Of a stretch of 64,000 bases of DNA, positions 43,046-53,896 are shown one piece after another. The stretch comes from Begonia masoniana (lineage: Eukaryota > Streptophyta > Magnoliopsida > Cucurbitales > Begoniaceae). The notes beneath the pieces are model-generated. The model ran no database searches. It saw only the letters and a list, made by a program, of their open reading frames with translations, and was not told the origin of the DNA. The position numbers and the translations under genes were made by a program. Every line of letters starts with the position of its first letter. Position 1 is the first letter of the stretch. The stretch is taken from contig CM039505.1 of NCBI GenBank assembly GCA_022432975.1, positions 22,761,338 to 22,825,337 on the forward strand, in the 5' to 3' direction.

Positions 43046-46016
43046 ATGAGGTCAGGATGCATCAGATTTCTTGTCCACGTAGTAGATGTTCAAAGGCAAA
43101 GTGGTGCGGAACTTCAGAATATTCCGGTAGTTCGAGACTTCTCAGAGGTTTTCTTAGATGACTTACCGAGATTGCCACCTGATCGTGAAATTGAGTTTGA
43201 AATGACGTATATCCTGGTGCTGAACCGGTATCGAAGAATCCGTACCGTATGGTGCCAATTGAGCCGAGGGAGTTGAAGGCTCAGCTAAAGGAATTGGTGG
43301 ACAAGGGCTTTGTGCGCCCTAGCTTCTCTCCGTGGGGTGCTCCTGTCCTATTTGTTAAGAAGAAGGATGGGTCCCTACGCATGTGCATTGATTATCGTGA
43401 GCTGAACAAATTGACCTATAAAAATAAGTACCCATTGCCGAGGATCGACGATTTATTTGACCAACTACAAGGGGCTCGGGTATTCTCGAAGATCGATTTG
43501 CGCTCCAGTTATTACCAGTTGAAGGTCAGGGCTAATGATATTCCAAAGACCGCCTTCAGAACCCGGTACGGACACTACGAATTCTTGGTAATGTCTTTTT
43601 AGATGGACTAATGCCCCAGCGGCATTCATGGACATGATGAATAGGATATTCCAAGATTTCTTGGATAAATTTGTAATCGTTTTCATTGACGACATCCTGG
43701 TTTACTCCAGAAGTGAGGCCGAACACGAGAAGCACCTGGCAATTGTGCTATCGACTTTGAAACAGCACCGGTTGTATGCCAAACTGTCGAAGTGTGAATT
43801 CTGGTTGAGCAGGATTAACTTCCTAGGCCATGTGGTGTCGGCAGAAGGAGTGTCCGTGGATCCAACCAAAATTCTGGCAGTGAAAGAATGGCCAAGACCA
43901 AGAAATGCCAGTGAGGTACGAAGTTTTATCGGGTTTGTTGGTTATTACAGAAAGTTTATCAATGAATTTTCTGTAATAGCGAAGCCTATGACCAGCTTAA
44001 CGAGGAAGGACGTCAAGTTCAAGTGGTCTGAAGCTTGTGAGGTGAGTTTTTCAGACACTTAAGCAGAAATTAACCGCTGCTCCTCTGTTAGTATTGCCAG
44101 TTGAAGACGGCAAATTCAGCGTATACTGTGATGTGTCCAAGATTGGCTTGGGATGTGTACTAATGCAAGAAGGGAAAGTGGTAGCATACACATCCAGACA
44201 ATTGAAGGACCATGAACAAAACTACCCTACACATGACCTCGAGCTAGCGGCAGTCATATTTGCGCTGAAAGTATGGAGACACCACTTGTACGGACAATCA
44301 TGTGAGGTGTTTTCTGATCACAAGAGCCTGAAGTACATATTTACCCAGAAAGAGCTAAACATGAGACCAAGACGGTGGTTAGAAATTGTGAAAGATTACG
44401 ATGTTGAGATTAAATACCATCCTGGTAAAGCTAATGTGATAGCTGATGCACTGAACAGGATGTCAGCTACTATGCAACTAGTTATGTCGGCCGTATCAAT
44501 GCCTTTGAGGACAGAGATACAGAAATTCGATATGGAGATAGTTTCTGGGCCATCGGCCATACTAGCAGACTTGACACTACCGCCCACCGTTTTGGACCGA
44601 ATTAAAGAAGCCCAAGAGACCAATTCAAAGGAGATGGCTGATATTGTGAGCAAGATACCAATGGCCTCTTCCGATTTCAGTTATTCGGGAGATGAAGTTC
44701 TGAAGTTCAAAAACAGATGGTATGTTCCGAAAGACGAAGAGCTACGGAAGCACATCTTGTCGGAAGCCCGCTCATCTTCTTTCTCTGTGCATCCTAGAAG
44801 CACAAAGTTGTATCAAGATTTGAAACTTCACTTCTGGTGGCCGAATATGAAGAATGAAGTGGCCAAATATGTGGAGTCTTGCATGATATGTCAACAGGTC
44901 AAAGCTGAACATCAACGATCAAGTGGAATGCTTCAGCCTCTCCCGATCCCCGAATGGAAATGGGAGAACATCACAATGGACTTTGTTGTTGGCCTTCCAA
45001 GGACTGCTAAGGGCCATAATAGTATTTGGGTCATAGTGGACAGATTGACGAAGTCGGCCCATTTTCTACCTGTGAAGACAACGTACTCCATGGATCAGTA
45101 CGCAGAGCTGTATATTAACGAGATTATTAGGCTGCATGGCATTCCTGTGTCGATCGTCTCAGACCATGATCCCAGATTCACTTCCAGGTTTTGGAGAAGT
45201 TTATAGAACTCCTTGGGTACAAAGTTGGATTTTAGCGCGACATTTCATCCACAGACTGATGGACAATCTGAGAGAACAATCCAAATACTGGAGGATATGC
45301 TTAGGTTTTGCGTGCTGGAATTTCATGTTCCTTGGAGTAGATATTTGCCACTCGTTGAGTTTGCTTACAACAATAGCTACCAGGCTACAATTGGTATGGC
45401 TCCTTATGAAGCTCTTTACGGCAGAAAGTGTAGATCCCCATTGTGTTGGGATGAGGTCGGAGAAACAAAGCTTATTGGCCCTGAGATATTACAGCAGATG
45501 TCCGAAGTGATAGCTACTATCAAACAACGAATAAAGATTGCTCAGAGTCGATAGAAGAGTTATGCGGACCATAGAAGAAGAGACTTAGAGTTCGCCGAGG
45601 GACGATGAGTATTCTTGAAAGTGTCGCCTTTCAAGGGCGTAATGAGATTCTGTAAGAAAGGAAAGCTCAGCCCGCTGGTTCATTGGCCCTTTTCCCATTT
45701 TGAAGCTTGTGGGAAGCATGCCTACAGACTACAGTTGCCAGAGTCAATGGATGAAGTTCACAATGTTTTTCATGTTTTGATGCTGAGAAAGTGTGTACGA
45801 GATCCAACCCAGATCGTGGAACATGTGGACTTTGATATCATGCCGACGTTGACATATGAAGAAAGGCCCATACAGATATTGGATACTTCACTCAAGGTGT
45901 TGCGCAACAAGGTAGTGCCATTGGCGAAAGTTTTGTGGCGCAATCATGATGTGGAGGAAGCCACGTGGGAAAGAAAAGAGGATGTTAGGACCCAATATCC
46001 GGACCTCTTTGCTTAG
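43046..46016 (+). pseudogene. Tekay-plus pol: RT, RNase H, integrase and chromodomain-like tail, decayed
   Basis: It continues from 31304. The frame moves near 43260 and again near 43602, 44055 and 45560, with stops near 45206 and 45552. RT shows [19 protein letters not shown] and the FIDD box ([14 protein letters not shown], about 43675). RNase H shows [18 protein letters not shown]. Integrase has the CMICQQVK zinc part, then [24 protein letters not shown] and [19 protein letters not shown]. The tail [19 protein letters not shown] resembles the short chromodomain of Tekay/Del chromoviruses and ends YPDLFA. Because of the breaks it cannot make one polyprotein. Confidence 0.88.
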
Positions 46017-46043
46017 GCAAATTTTGGGGACAAAATTTCTGTT

Positions 46044-46056
46044 AAGGTGGGTGAAA
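46044..46056 (+). promoter_or_regulatory. Polypurine tract of Tekay-plus
   Basis: AAGGTGGGTGAAA directly precedes the LTR start (TATAACACCCGG). The same tract (GTAAGGTGGGTGGAA) lies at this place in Tekay-minus. Confidence 0.75.
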
Positions 46057-49000
46057 TATAACACCCGGTATTTTAGCCATGTAATTATTCCTTGAAATAT
46101 TAAATGAGATTTACATATATTGGCCATTAATGAAGTGCGTATTTCATTGGAGTTTTGTGATACCCCAAGTGGATGTCTAGAGAAAACGGATCGGTGAATT
46201 TAACTAATAATTCAATTGGAAAACCAAACTAAAAATCAACCAAAATAGAACACCTTGGTTAAAAACCAATGGGAGGGCAAATTAGGTAAACCAATTAAGG
46301 TTGGTGGGAGGAAGCCAATGGTTGAGTGACACTTGGCAACTTGTTGAAGAAGCCATGTTCTTTTCTCTTCCCTCCTACGTGAAACATCCTTATGCCTTCT
46401 CTGTTTCTCTCTTCCAGGCGACGGTGCCAAATCTCCAAAACTTGTTTCTCCTGCTTACTTCTGTTTTCTTCAGCAAAGGTAATCATCTAACCTAGTTGAC
46501 AAGTATGGACATGTTAAAAGTGAGTTTTGTTGAAGTTTAGGGTCAATGTGTTTTGGAAAAAAAAAACTCACTGTTATTAAGTGAAAACACTTTGGATCGT
46601 TTTCTAAAAGTCTGAATGGAGTTAGAAGCATATCCTACAAGTTATTAGTTAGCATTTGTAGCTTGTTTATTTTCCTTCCGTGCATGTACAGGTTCGTGCA
46701 TTACTGAGACGATCAAGAACATCAACTCTACAGCAAACAGGTAAGTTCATACCCGTAGGTTGGCCCTTAAGGTCCTACATCGCGGAGACTCTAGGATTTT
46801 ACTACTGTCGGGAGGTTTCGGGTAGATAAGTTGAAGTTATATTCTGAGTAACCTGTTCTTCCTTTAGGTTCTATTGAGTTGTTTCTGTTGTCTGCTATTT
46901 TAATTGTAAGCACAGTGAATGTCCATGCATACACGATTTTCCCAAAAGTTCATGTAAAACTGTTTTCTGTACACTGGTTTGAAGCTAAGCAAGATAAAAT
47001 CTGACTAAAATATATTGGTTAAGTGCGGGACGGGGACTGGCCTACTGTTCTATTTCTGTATATCTGTTTGTGCCTATCGTGCACTTGTCAGTTCCCCTAT
47101 AAGCCCCACTTATACCCCTCTGCCACTGAAACGTAATGTACTGTTCTGTCACCATATTCTGAAAGTTCATGCATAGCATATGCATCACTGCATTTATATA
47201 TGTTCTTACTAAGTTTTAGATTCATAGGTGAACTCCCTTATGTAGGTACTGAACCCGCAAATGAGGACTTTGTGCCTCAGTCCGACGAATAGGTGGCTAG
47301 TGGCTCGAGCTCTCAGGGGTGGTTGTGGCAGCCAGACATGTTTCTAACCCGAGGGAGGAAAGTTTTTAAAGTAATGTTCAAGTCTGTAAAACTTTACTGG
47401 GATTCTGCTGTTTTGTTTTTAAACCTCTGTTTTGGTTAAAAAACTCTGTTGGAAATTTTATAATGTATAGGTTCTGATGTTCGAGTTTTAAAACTCAGTA
47501 TTTGACAGTTGAATTTATGTTCTGAAGTATTCTGAAATTGTTTGAAATATTTTCTCTTTTAAGGTGTGCATGGATTATCTGTGATTTTAGAGTATCCATG
47601 CAATCTGTTTTCCTTAAATTTCTGTCGTGTTTTCCTGATATGTCCAAAATCATATCTTGAATCGTTTTCTGAAGCTTGAAGCTTTCATACCTCCTGTTTT
47701 CACGTCTTCTATTCTCATGTAATCCTGTTAAAAGTTGTCAGTTTTGTCTTTAAAACTACATCTACCGCTGCCCTTTTTAAAAGCACATCCACCGTTGTCA
47801 CTATTCATTTTTGTCTTATTCATATCCACCGCTGTCACTGTTCATTTTTGTCTTATTCACATCCACCACTGTCACTGTTCATTTTTGTCTTATTCATATC
47901 CACCGTTCTCTTTAGAAATCACATCTACCGCTACTCTTTTAATAAGCACATCCACCGTTGTCACTGTCCATTTTTGTCTTATTCACATCCACCGCTGTCA
48001 CTGTTCATTTTTGTCTTATTCATATCCACCATTCTCTTTAGAAATCACATCTACCGCTACTCTTTTAATAAGCACATCCACCGCTGTCACTGTTCACTCT
48101 TGTTTTATTCACATCCACCTGTGAATAGTAAATTTCTGTTTGTAGTTCACATCCACCTGTGAATAGTAAATTTCTGTTTGTAGTTCACATCCACCGCTGT
48201 CACTGTTCATTTTTGTCTTATTCACATCCACCGCTGTCACTGTTCATTTTTGTCTTATTCACATCCACCGCTGTCACTGTTCATTTTTGTCTTATTCACA
48301 TCCACCTGTGAATAGTAATTTCTGTTTGTAGTTCACATCCACCTGTGAATAGTAAATTTCTGTTTGTAGTTCACATCCACCTGTGAATAGTAAATTTCTG
48401 TTTGTAGTTCACATCCACCGCTGTCACTGTTCATTTTTGTCTTATTCACATCCACCTGTGAATAGTAAATTTCTGTTTGTAGTTCACATCCACCTGTGAA
48501 TAGTAAATTTCTGTTTGTAGTTCACATCCACCGCTGTCACTGTTCATTTTTGTCTTATTCACATCCACCGCTGTCACTGTTCATTTTTGTCTTATTCACA
48601 TCCACCTGTGAATAGTAAATTTCTGTTTGTAGTTCACATCCACCGCTGTCACTGTTCATTTTTGTCTTATTCACATCCACCTGTGAATAGTAAATTTCTG
48701 TTTGTAGTTCACATCCACCGCTGTCACTGTTCATTTTTGTCTTATTCACATCCACCTGTGAATAGTAAATTTCTGTTTGTAGTTCACATCCACCTGTGAA
48801 TAGTAAATTTCTGTTTGTAGTTCACATCCACCGCTGTCACTGTTCATTTTTGTCTTATTCACATCCACCGCTGTCACTGTTCATTTTTGTCTTATTCACA
48901 TCCACCTGTGAATAGTAAATTTCTGTTTGTAGTTCACATCCACCGCTGTCACTGTTCATTTTTGTCTTATTCACATCCACCTGTGAATAGTAAATTTCTG

Positions 49001-50988
49001 TTTGTAGTTCACATCCACCGCTGTCACTGTTCATTTTTGTCTTATTCACATCCACCTGTGAATAGTAAATTTCTGTTTGTAGTTCACATCCACCTGTGAA
49101 TAGTAAATTTCTGTTTGTAGTTCACATCCACCGCTGTCACTGTTCATTTTTGTCTTATTCACATCCACCTGTGAATAGTAAATTTCTGTTTGTAGTTCAC
49201 ATCCACCGCTGTCACTGTTCATTTTTGTCTTATTCACATCCACCTGTGAATAGTAAATTTCTGTTTGTAGTTCACATCCACCGCTGTCACTGTTCATTTT
49301 TGTCTTATTCACATCCACCTGTGAATAGTAAATTTCTGTTTGTAGTTCACATCCACCGCTGTCACTGTTCATTTTTGTCTTATTCACATCCACCTGTGAA
49401 TAGTAAATTTCTGTTTGTAGTTCACATCCACCTGTGAATAGTAAATTTCTGTTTGTAGTTCACATCCACCGCTGTCACTGTTCATTTTTGTCTTATTCAC
49501 ATCCACCTGTGAATAGTAAATTTCTGTTTGTAGTTCACATCCACCTGTGAATAGTAAATTTCTGTTTGTAGTTCACATCCACCTGTGAATAGTAAATTTC
49601 TGTTTGTAGTTCACATCCACCGCTGTCACTGTTCATTTTTGTCTTATTCACATCCACCTGTGAATAGTAAATTTCTGTTTGTAGTTCACATCCACCTGTG
49701 AATAGTAAATTTCTGTTTGTAGTTCACATCCACCGCTGTCACTGTTCATTTTTGTCTTATTCATATCCACCATTCTCTTTAGAAATCACATCTACCGCTA
49801 CTCTTTTAATAAGCACATCCACCGCTGTCACTGTTCATTTTTGTCTTATTCACATCCACCTGTGAATAGTAAATTTCTGTTTGTAGTTCACATCCACCTG
49901 TGAATAGTAAATTTCTGTTTGTAGTTCACATCCACCTGTGAATAGTAAATTTCTGTTTGTAGTTCACATCCACCGCTGTCACTGTTCATTTTTGTCTTAT
50001 TCACATCCACCTGTGAATAGTAAATTTCTGTTTGTAGTTCACATCCACCTGTGAATAGTAAATTTCTGTTTGTAGTTCACATCCACCTGTGAATAGTAAA
50101 TTTCTGTTTGTAGTTCACATCCACCTGTGAATAGTAAATTTCTGTTTGTAGTTCACATCCACCTGTGAATAGTAAATTTCTGTTTGTAGTTCACATCCAC
50201 CTGTGAATAGTAAATTTCTGTTTGTAGTTCACATCCACCTGTGAATAGTAAATTTCTGTTTGTAGTTCACATCCACCGCTGTCACTGTTCATTTTTGTCT
50301 TATTCACATCCACCTGTGAATAGTAAATTTCTGTTTGTAGTTCACATCCACCTGTGAATAGTAAATTTCTGTTTGTAGTTCACATCCACCTGTGAATAGT
50401 AAATTTCTGTTTGTAGTTCACATCCACCTGTGAATAGTAAATTTCTGTTTGTAGTTCACATCCACCTGTGAATAGTAAATTTCTGTTTGTAGTTCACATC
50501 CACCTGTGAATAGTAAATTTCTGTTTGTAGTTCACATCCACCTGTGAATAGTAAATTTCTGTTTGTAGTTCACATCCACCTGTGAATAGTAAATTTCTGT
50601 TTGTAGTTCACATCCACCTGTGAATAGTAAATTTCTGTTTGTAGTTCACATCCACCGCTGTCACTGTTCATTTTTGTCTTATTCACATCCACCTGTGAAT
50701 AGTAAATTTCTGTTTGTAGTTCACATCCACCTGTGAATAGTAAATTTCTGTTTGTAGTTCACATCCACCGCTGTCACTGTTCATTTTTGTCTTATTCATA
50801 TCCACCATTCTCTTTAGAAATCACATCTACCGCTACTCTTTTAATAAGCACATCCACCGCTGTCACTGTTCATTTTTGTCTTATTCACATCCACCTGTGA
50901 ATAGTAAATTTCTGTTTGTAGTTCACATCCACCTGTGAATAGTAAATTTCTGTTTGTAGTTCACATCCACCGCTGTCACTGTTCATTA
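46057..50988 (+). repeat. 3' LTR of Tekay-plus, truncated, with giant minisatellite
   Basis: It starts TATAACACCCGG (TGTAACACCCGG in the Tekay-minus LTR, so the G of the terminal TG is mutated). The first 1.7 kb is unique and shares blocks with the Tekay-minus LTR, such as GTGGCAGCCAGACATGTTTC near 47325. From about 47755 it becomes an array and breaks off at about 50988 inside a unit. The LTR end is missing. Confidence 0.82.
47755..50988 (+). repeat. Two-unit minisatellite (37 and 38 bp) with higher-order structure
   Basis: Unit A (38 bp) begins CACATCCACCTGTGAATAG. Unit B (37 bp) begins CACATCCACCGCTGTCACTG. Both share the CACATCCACC head. Minor units beginning CATATCCACC and CACATCTACCGC recur together near 47900, 48030, 49765 and 50800. 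About 75-80 A/B units are arranged irregularly. An eight-unit block (4 A plus 4 B, 300 bp) is repeated exactly in tandem around 48525..49124. Confidence 0.93.
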
Positions 50989-51943
50989 TAGTATTTACTA
51001 CCTTAAACTTTACAGAAAATTCACTACTTTCTAAAGTTCAAACTGAAGTCATAAAGATTGTCAGCAGTACTCTATCAATCTCCTAACACAGTATAATCCC
51101 AATAAACCAGTTAAGCTTTTTGATATGAACATTGAGCAGAATTTAATATAGTGAAACAACGGTTAGGTTAATACATACCTCCAGGCTTCAACAAGTGATC
51201 TCTGCTCTTCTGTTCTCTTCACTCGTCAGTCTCCACTGTCCAATGCCGAAATAAAATACCTATTGCAGAAAAAGAACAAGATATATCAAATTAAAATACA
51301 GCAAAGGTGATACAAAACTCAAAAAGAAAAAGGCGAGAAGTTCATACCTTATAAATTCTAAGGACAGAGAGCTGAAAACTCGGGACTACTCTGAAATTTG
51401 AACTTCAGAGTCTGAAATCTGAATATAGATTTGAGAGAAAGATAGGAGGCGGGAAGGGCTGAAGACTTCCCGAGACAGAGAGCAGAATCACCACTCCAAC
51501 TCCGATTTTAGGGCTCCTGAACTTGAAGTATAGACTGCCGATTGGAGAGAGAGACATGAGTCGGGAAGGTCAGACAGATTCGAGAGAGAGACGGGAGTCA
51601 GGAACTTCAGACTTCAAAGTCAGAAGGATGAGGTTCGCGCCTCGCAGGAGTCGGAGTCGCCAGTCGCCAGTCGGGAAAAATGAAAATTGCTTAATTGAAC
51701 TTCTAATTTCTACAGCCAACAGGGATTTCATTCAGGGAAGGGGATTTATTTGGTATTCCCACGGTTTCCGATTCTGTGACCAACAGAACGGGGATCGTGG
51801 ACTGTGGTTCCGGTCCCATGGGTATGGGAACCGGGAACCGAGAACGGGAATCGGCCCTATAACTCAAAAACCGCCCAAAGAACCAGACCGAACCGACGGT
51901 CCAGTCCAGTCCACCGGTTCCTGTCCAGTTCTGCCCGCCTCTA
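50989..51943. mobile_element. hAT (Ac-like) transposon end fragment
   Basis: The right end, read outward-in on the minus strand, starts TAGAGGCGGGCAGAACTGG and continues with GGTTCC-rich subterminal repeats near 51770..51930 (GGTTCCGGTCCCATGGG, GGGAACCGGGAACCGAGAAC). Such termini are typical of plant hAT-Ac elements. The next 8 bases, ACTATGAG (51944..51951), have the length of a hAT target duplication, and interrupted gag coding resumes there. The other terminus is absent. Nothing recognisable as transposase remains; the open frame at 51523..51957 runs over the terminus and is unlikely to be a gene. Confidence 0.6.
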
Positions 51944-52400
51944 ACTATGAGATATGACCAATTTATAATTTCGTTACAAGCTCATGAAGAGATAATCAAC
52001 AAGAAGATGAGGAGTCAATCAAGCAAGGTTTGGCCTCCAAGCTCTCAGTGATGAAAAACTAGAATGAGCGTGGGAGAAACCAACAAGTAAGAGGACACAG
52101 ACGGAGACATGGACAAGGTGTAGTAAGAGGTCAAAGATATCAAAATTTTGACAGTAATAGAAGAGTTATGTCATAAAAGAGCATGATAGAGGAAGTCACT
52201 CGCAGAATTATCGATCAAGTGCTCAATGCTACAGTTGCCAAAAGCACAAACACTATGCTCATGATTGTTGGAGTCCTCAAAATGTCAAAAAATGGTGAAT
52301 TATGCTCAAAACAAAGAAGTAGAGAAAACTTTATTCCTTGCTTACAAAGAAGAAGAAAAAGAGAGCAACATGTGTGATGACAAGAAAATTTATACAGATC
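51944..52400 (+). pseudogene. Copia gag (UBN2-type) fragment, C-terminal part with zinc knuckle
   Basis: The frame reads TMRYDQFIISLQAHEE, then, with stops and shifts, an Arg/Gly-rich linker (RGHRRRHGQGVVRGQRYQNF). The knuckle CYSCQKHKHYAHDC follows (about 52232..52273), where the usual glycine is lysine. It is the expected continuation of 27821..28032, with about 30 residues missing between them. This gag was split by both large insertions. Confidence 0.68.
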
Positions 52401-52754
52401 GACATTTTGTTGACCAGATGAAGACTTTGATACTATTCGCTATTTTAACAACCCCCAACAATTTCTTTGTAACGAGAAAAGATATTTTTAGAAGAAGTAT
52501 ACATTTTACATATACCCTGGCCCACCAGGATATGGGCTGATTAGGTACGACTCCTCATTATAACCTGTGTTAATGACATATTTTACATAAAAGCAATTCC
52601 AATTAAGTAAAATAACATAAATGACAAAAATTAGAATTTTAACTATGGGGTTTCACAAGTAGAGTTTTCTTTCCTACCAATATATGACATCTAAATCACT
52701 ACGAGGTATATCAAAGGAGTTTGCAAATAAACATTAATTCATTTTGCATATTAC

Positions 52755-52756
<2 letters not shown>
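52401..52756. other. AT-rich non-coding stretch
   Basis: Possible decayed downstream part of the old Copia element. I see no protease or integrase motif and no repeat here. Confidence 0.4.

Positions 52757-52795
<39 letters not shown>
52757..52795. repeat. (TG)n microsatellite
   Basis: About 18 uninterrupted TG dinucleotides follow a short TA run, ending at GTGTTAATT. It lies just outside the left arm of the foldback MITE. Confidence 0.95.
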
Positions 52796-52797
<2 letters not shown>

Positions 52798-52810
52798 ATT
52801 TATGAAAATT

Positions 52811-53648
52811 ATTGATTTTAACCATGTACTATACCCGTAATTTTATGTAGCCCCTTCTACTAAAACAATTGTCAAATCAAACCTTGTACTATGATTCTGC
52901 TATCGGCATTGATCTTTTTCAACACCTACGTTAAGTACATTGATTTTAATTTTATAAATAAATATCAAACGATATTGGATTTACTTAAAACTTTTACCAC
53001 ATGTTCACCACATCATGGAAAGATAATCTGAAAATTTTCGTGATTTGTTAAAACTTGTATGATTTATTATAATTATTTTATAAACTAAATAAATAAAATT
53101 ACAATAAATCGTACAAGTGTTAAAAATCACAACAATTTTCAAATTATCTTCCCATGATGTGATGAATATGTGTTAAAATTTTCAAGTAAATTTAATATCG
53201 TTTGATATTTTTGTAATATTAATTTATAAAGTGAATAAAGAACTGAGATTAATTTAAAAGAAAATACAAAACGATATTGGATTTACTTGAAACTTTTACC
53301 ACATGTTCACCACATCGTGGAAAGATAATTTGAAAATTTAGGTGATTTTCTAACATCTGTATGATTTATTGTAATTTTATTTATTATTTTATAAAATAAT
53401 TATAATAAATCATCAAGTGTTAGAAAATCACTAAAATTTTTAGATTATATTTCCATGGTGTGGCAAACATGTGTAAATTTTCAAGTAAATCCAATGTTGT
53501 TTGGTATTTTTTTATAAATTTAAACTTCGTGAGTGTTGAAAAAGGTCAAAGCCGATAACGGAATCATAGTACGAAGTTCGGTTTGACGGTTTTTTTAATA
53601 AATGGGCTATATGAAATTATGAGAATAGTACATGGTTAAAATTAATAG
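52811..53648. mobile_element. Foldback MITE with long terminal inverted repeats and two internal palindromes
   Basis: The left end ATTGATTTTAACCATGTAC pairs with the right end (complement ATTAATTTTAACCATGTAC). The match continues for at least 95 bp (through GTACTATGATTC and TATCGGC) with moderate divergence. Inside are two large imperfect palindromes, about 52966..53212 and 53263..53510. Each has arms containing TTTACTT-AAACTTTTACC and their complements, and the two are diverged copies of each other. There is no coding capacity. The superfamily and target duplication are not clear. Confidence 0.75.
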
Positions 53649-53896
53649 TTTTTCTATAATTTATTTAACAAATCATTTCCAACATTTATATGTACTACTA
53701 GCAACAATACTATTAGAGCTATTATTAGTAACACCGTTCATACTCAAATCATGACTAACTTTACGAAAATTAAAATATTTTAATTCATAAATTAATTTTA
53801 CCATTGTGTATTTCTTTAATACTACTTAAAGGAAAAACATCTAAATTATTAGAAATTTAGTTATTAAAAGTTTAAGTCCTTTTAATTTAAGGGTAA
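53649..53896. other. AT-rich spacer between MITE and Tekay-minus
   Basis: No coding sequence or repeat is recognised. The last five bases before the LTR are GGTAA, the candidate target duplication; the partner copy lies beyond the window. Confidence 0.5.

Larger units (their letters stand above)
28816..50988 (+). mobile_element. Tekay-plus: chromovirus-like Ty3/Gypsy element truncated in both LTRs, host of SIRE-plus
   Basis: In order: partial 5' LTR ending CTGTCACA, degenerate primer site, gag with CCHC, protease, RT, RNase H, integrase with chromodomain-like tail, polypurine tract and a 3' LTR. Both LTRs are cut inside the same kind of CACATCCACC minisatellite, so the true termini and target duplication are lost. 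SIRE-plus (31305..43045) interrupts the pol frame. The coding region closely matches the minus-strand Tekay element at 58029..62450, so the two belong to one family. Confidence 0.85.

Noticed and set aside
47735..49437. Frames of NSKFLFVVHIH / SYSHPP repeats and the antisense VDVNKTKMNSDSGG repeats
   Set aside because: Pairs of 37- and 38-bp units make a 75-bp frame-preserving repeat; open on both strands with no independent coding evidence.
51523..51957. 144-codon plus-strand frame rich in Arg/Ser
   Set aside because: It overlaps the hAT terminus and the resumed gag sequence and has no recognisable domain.
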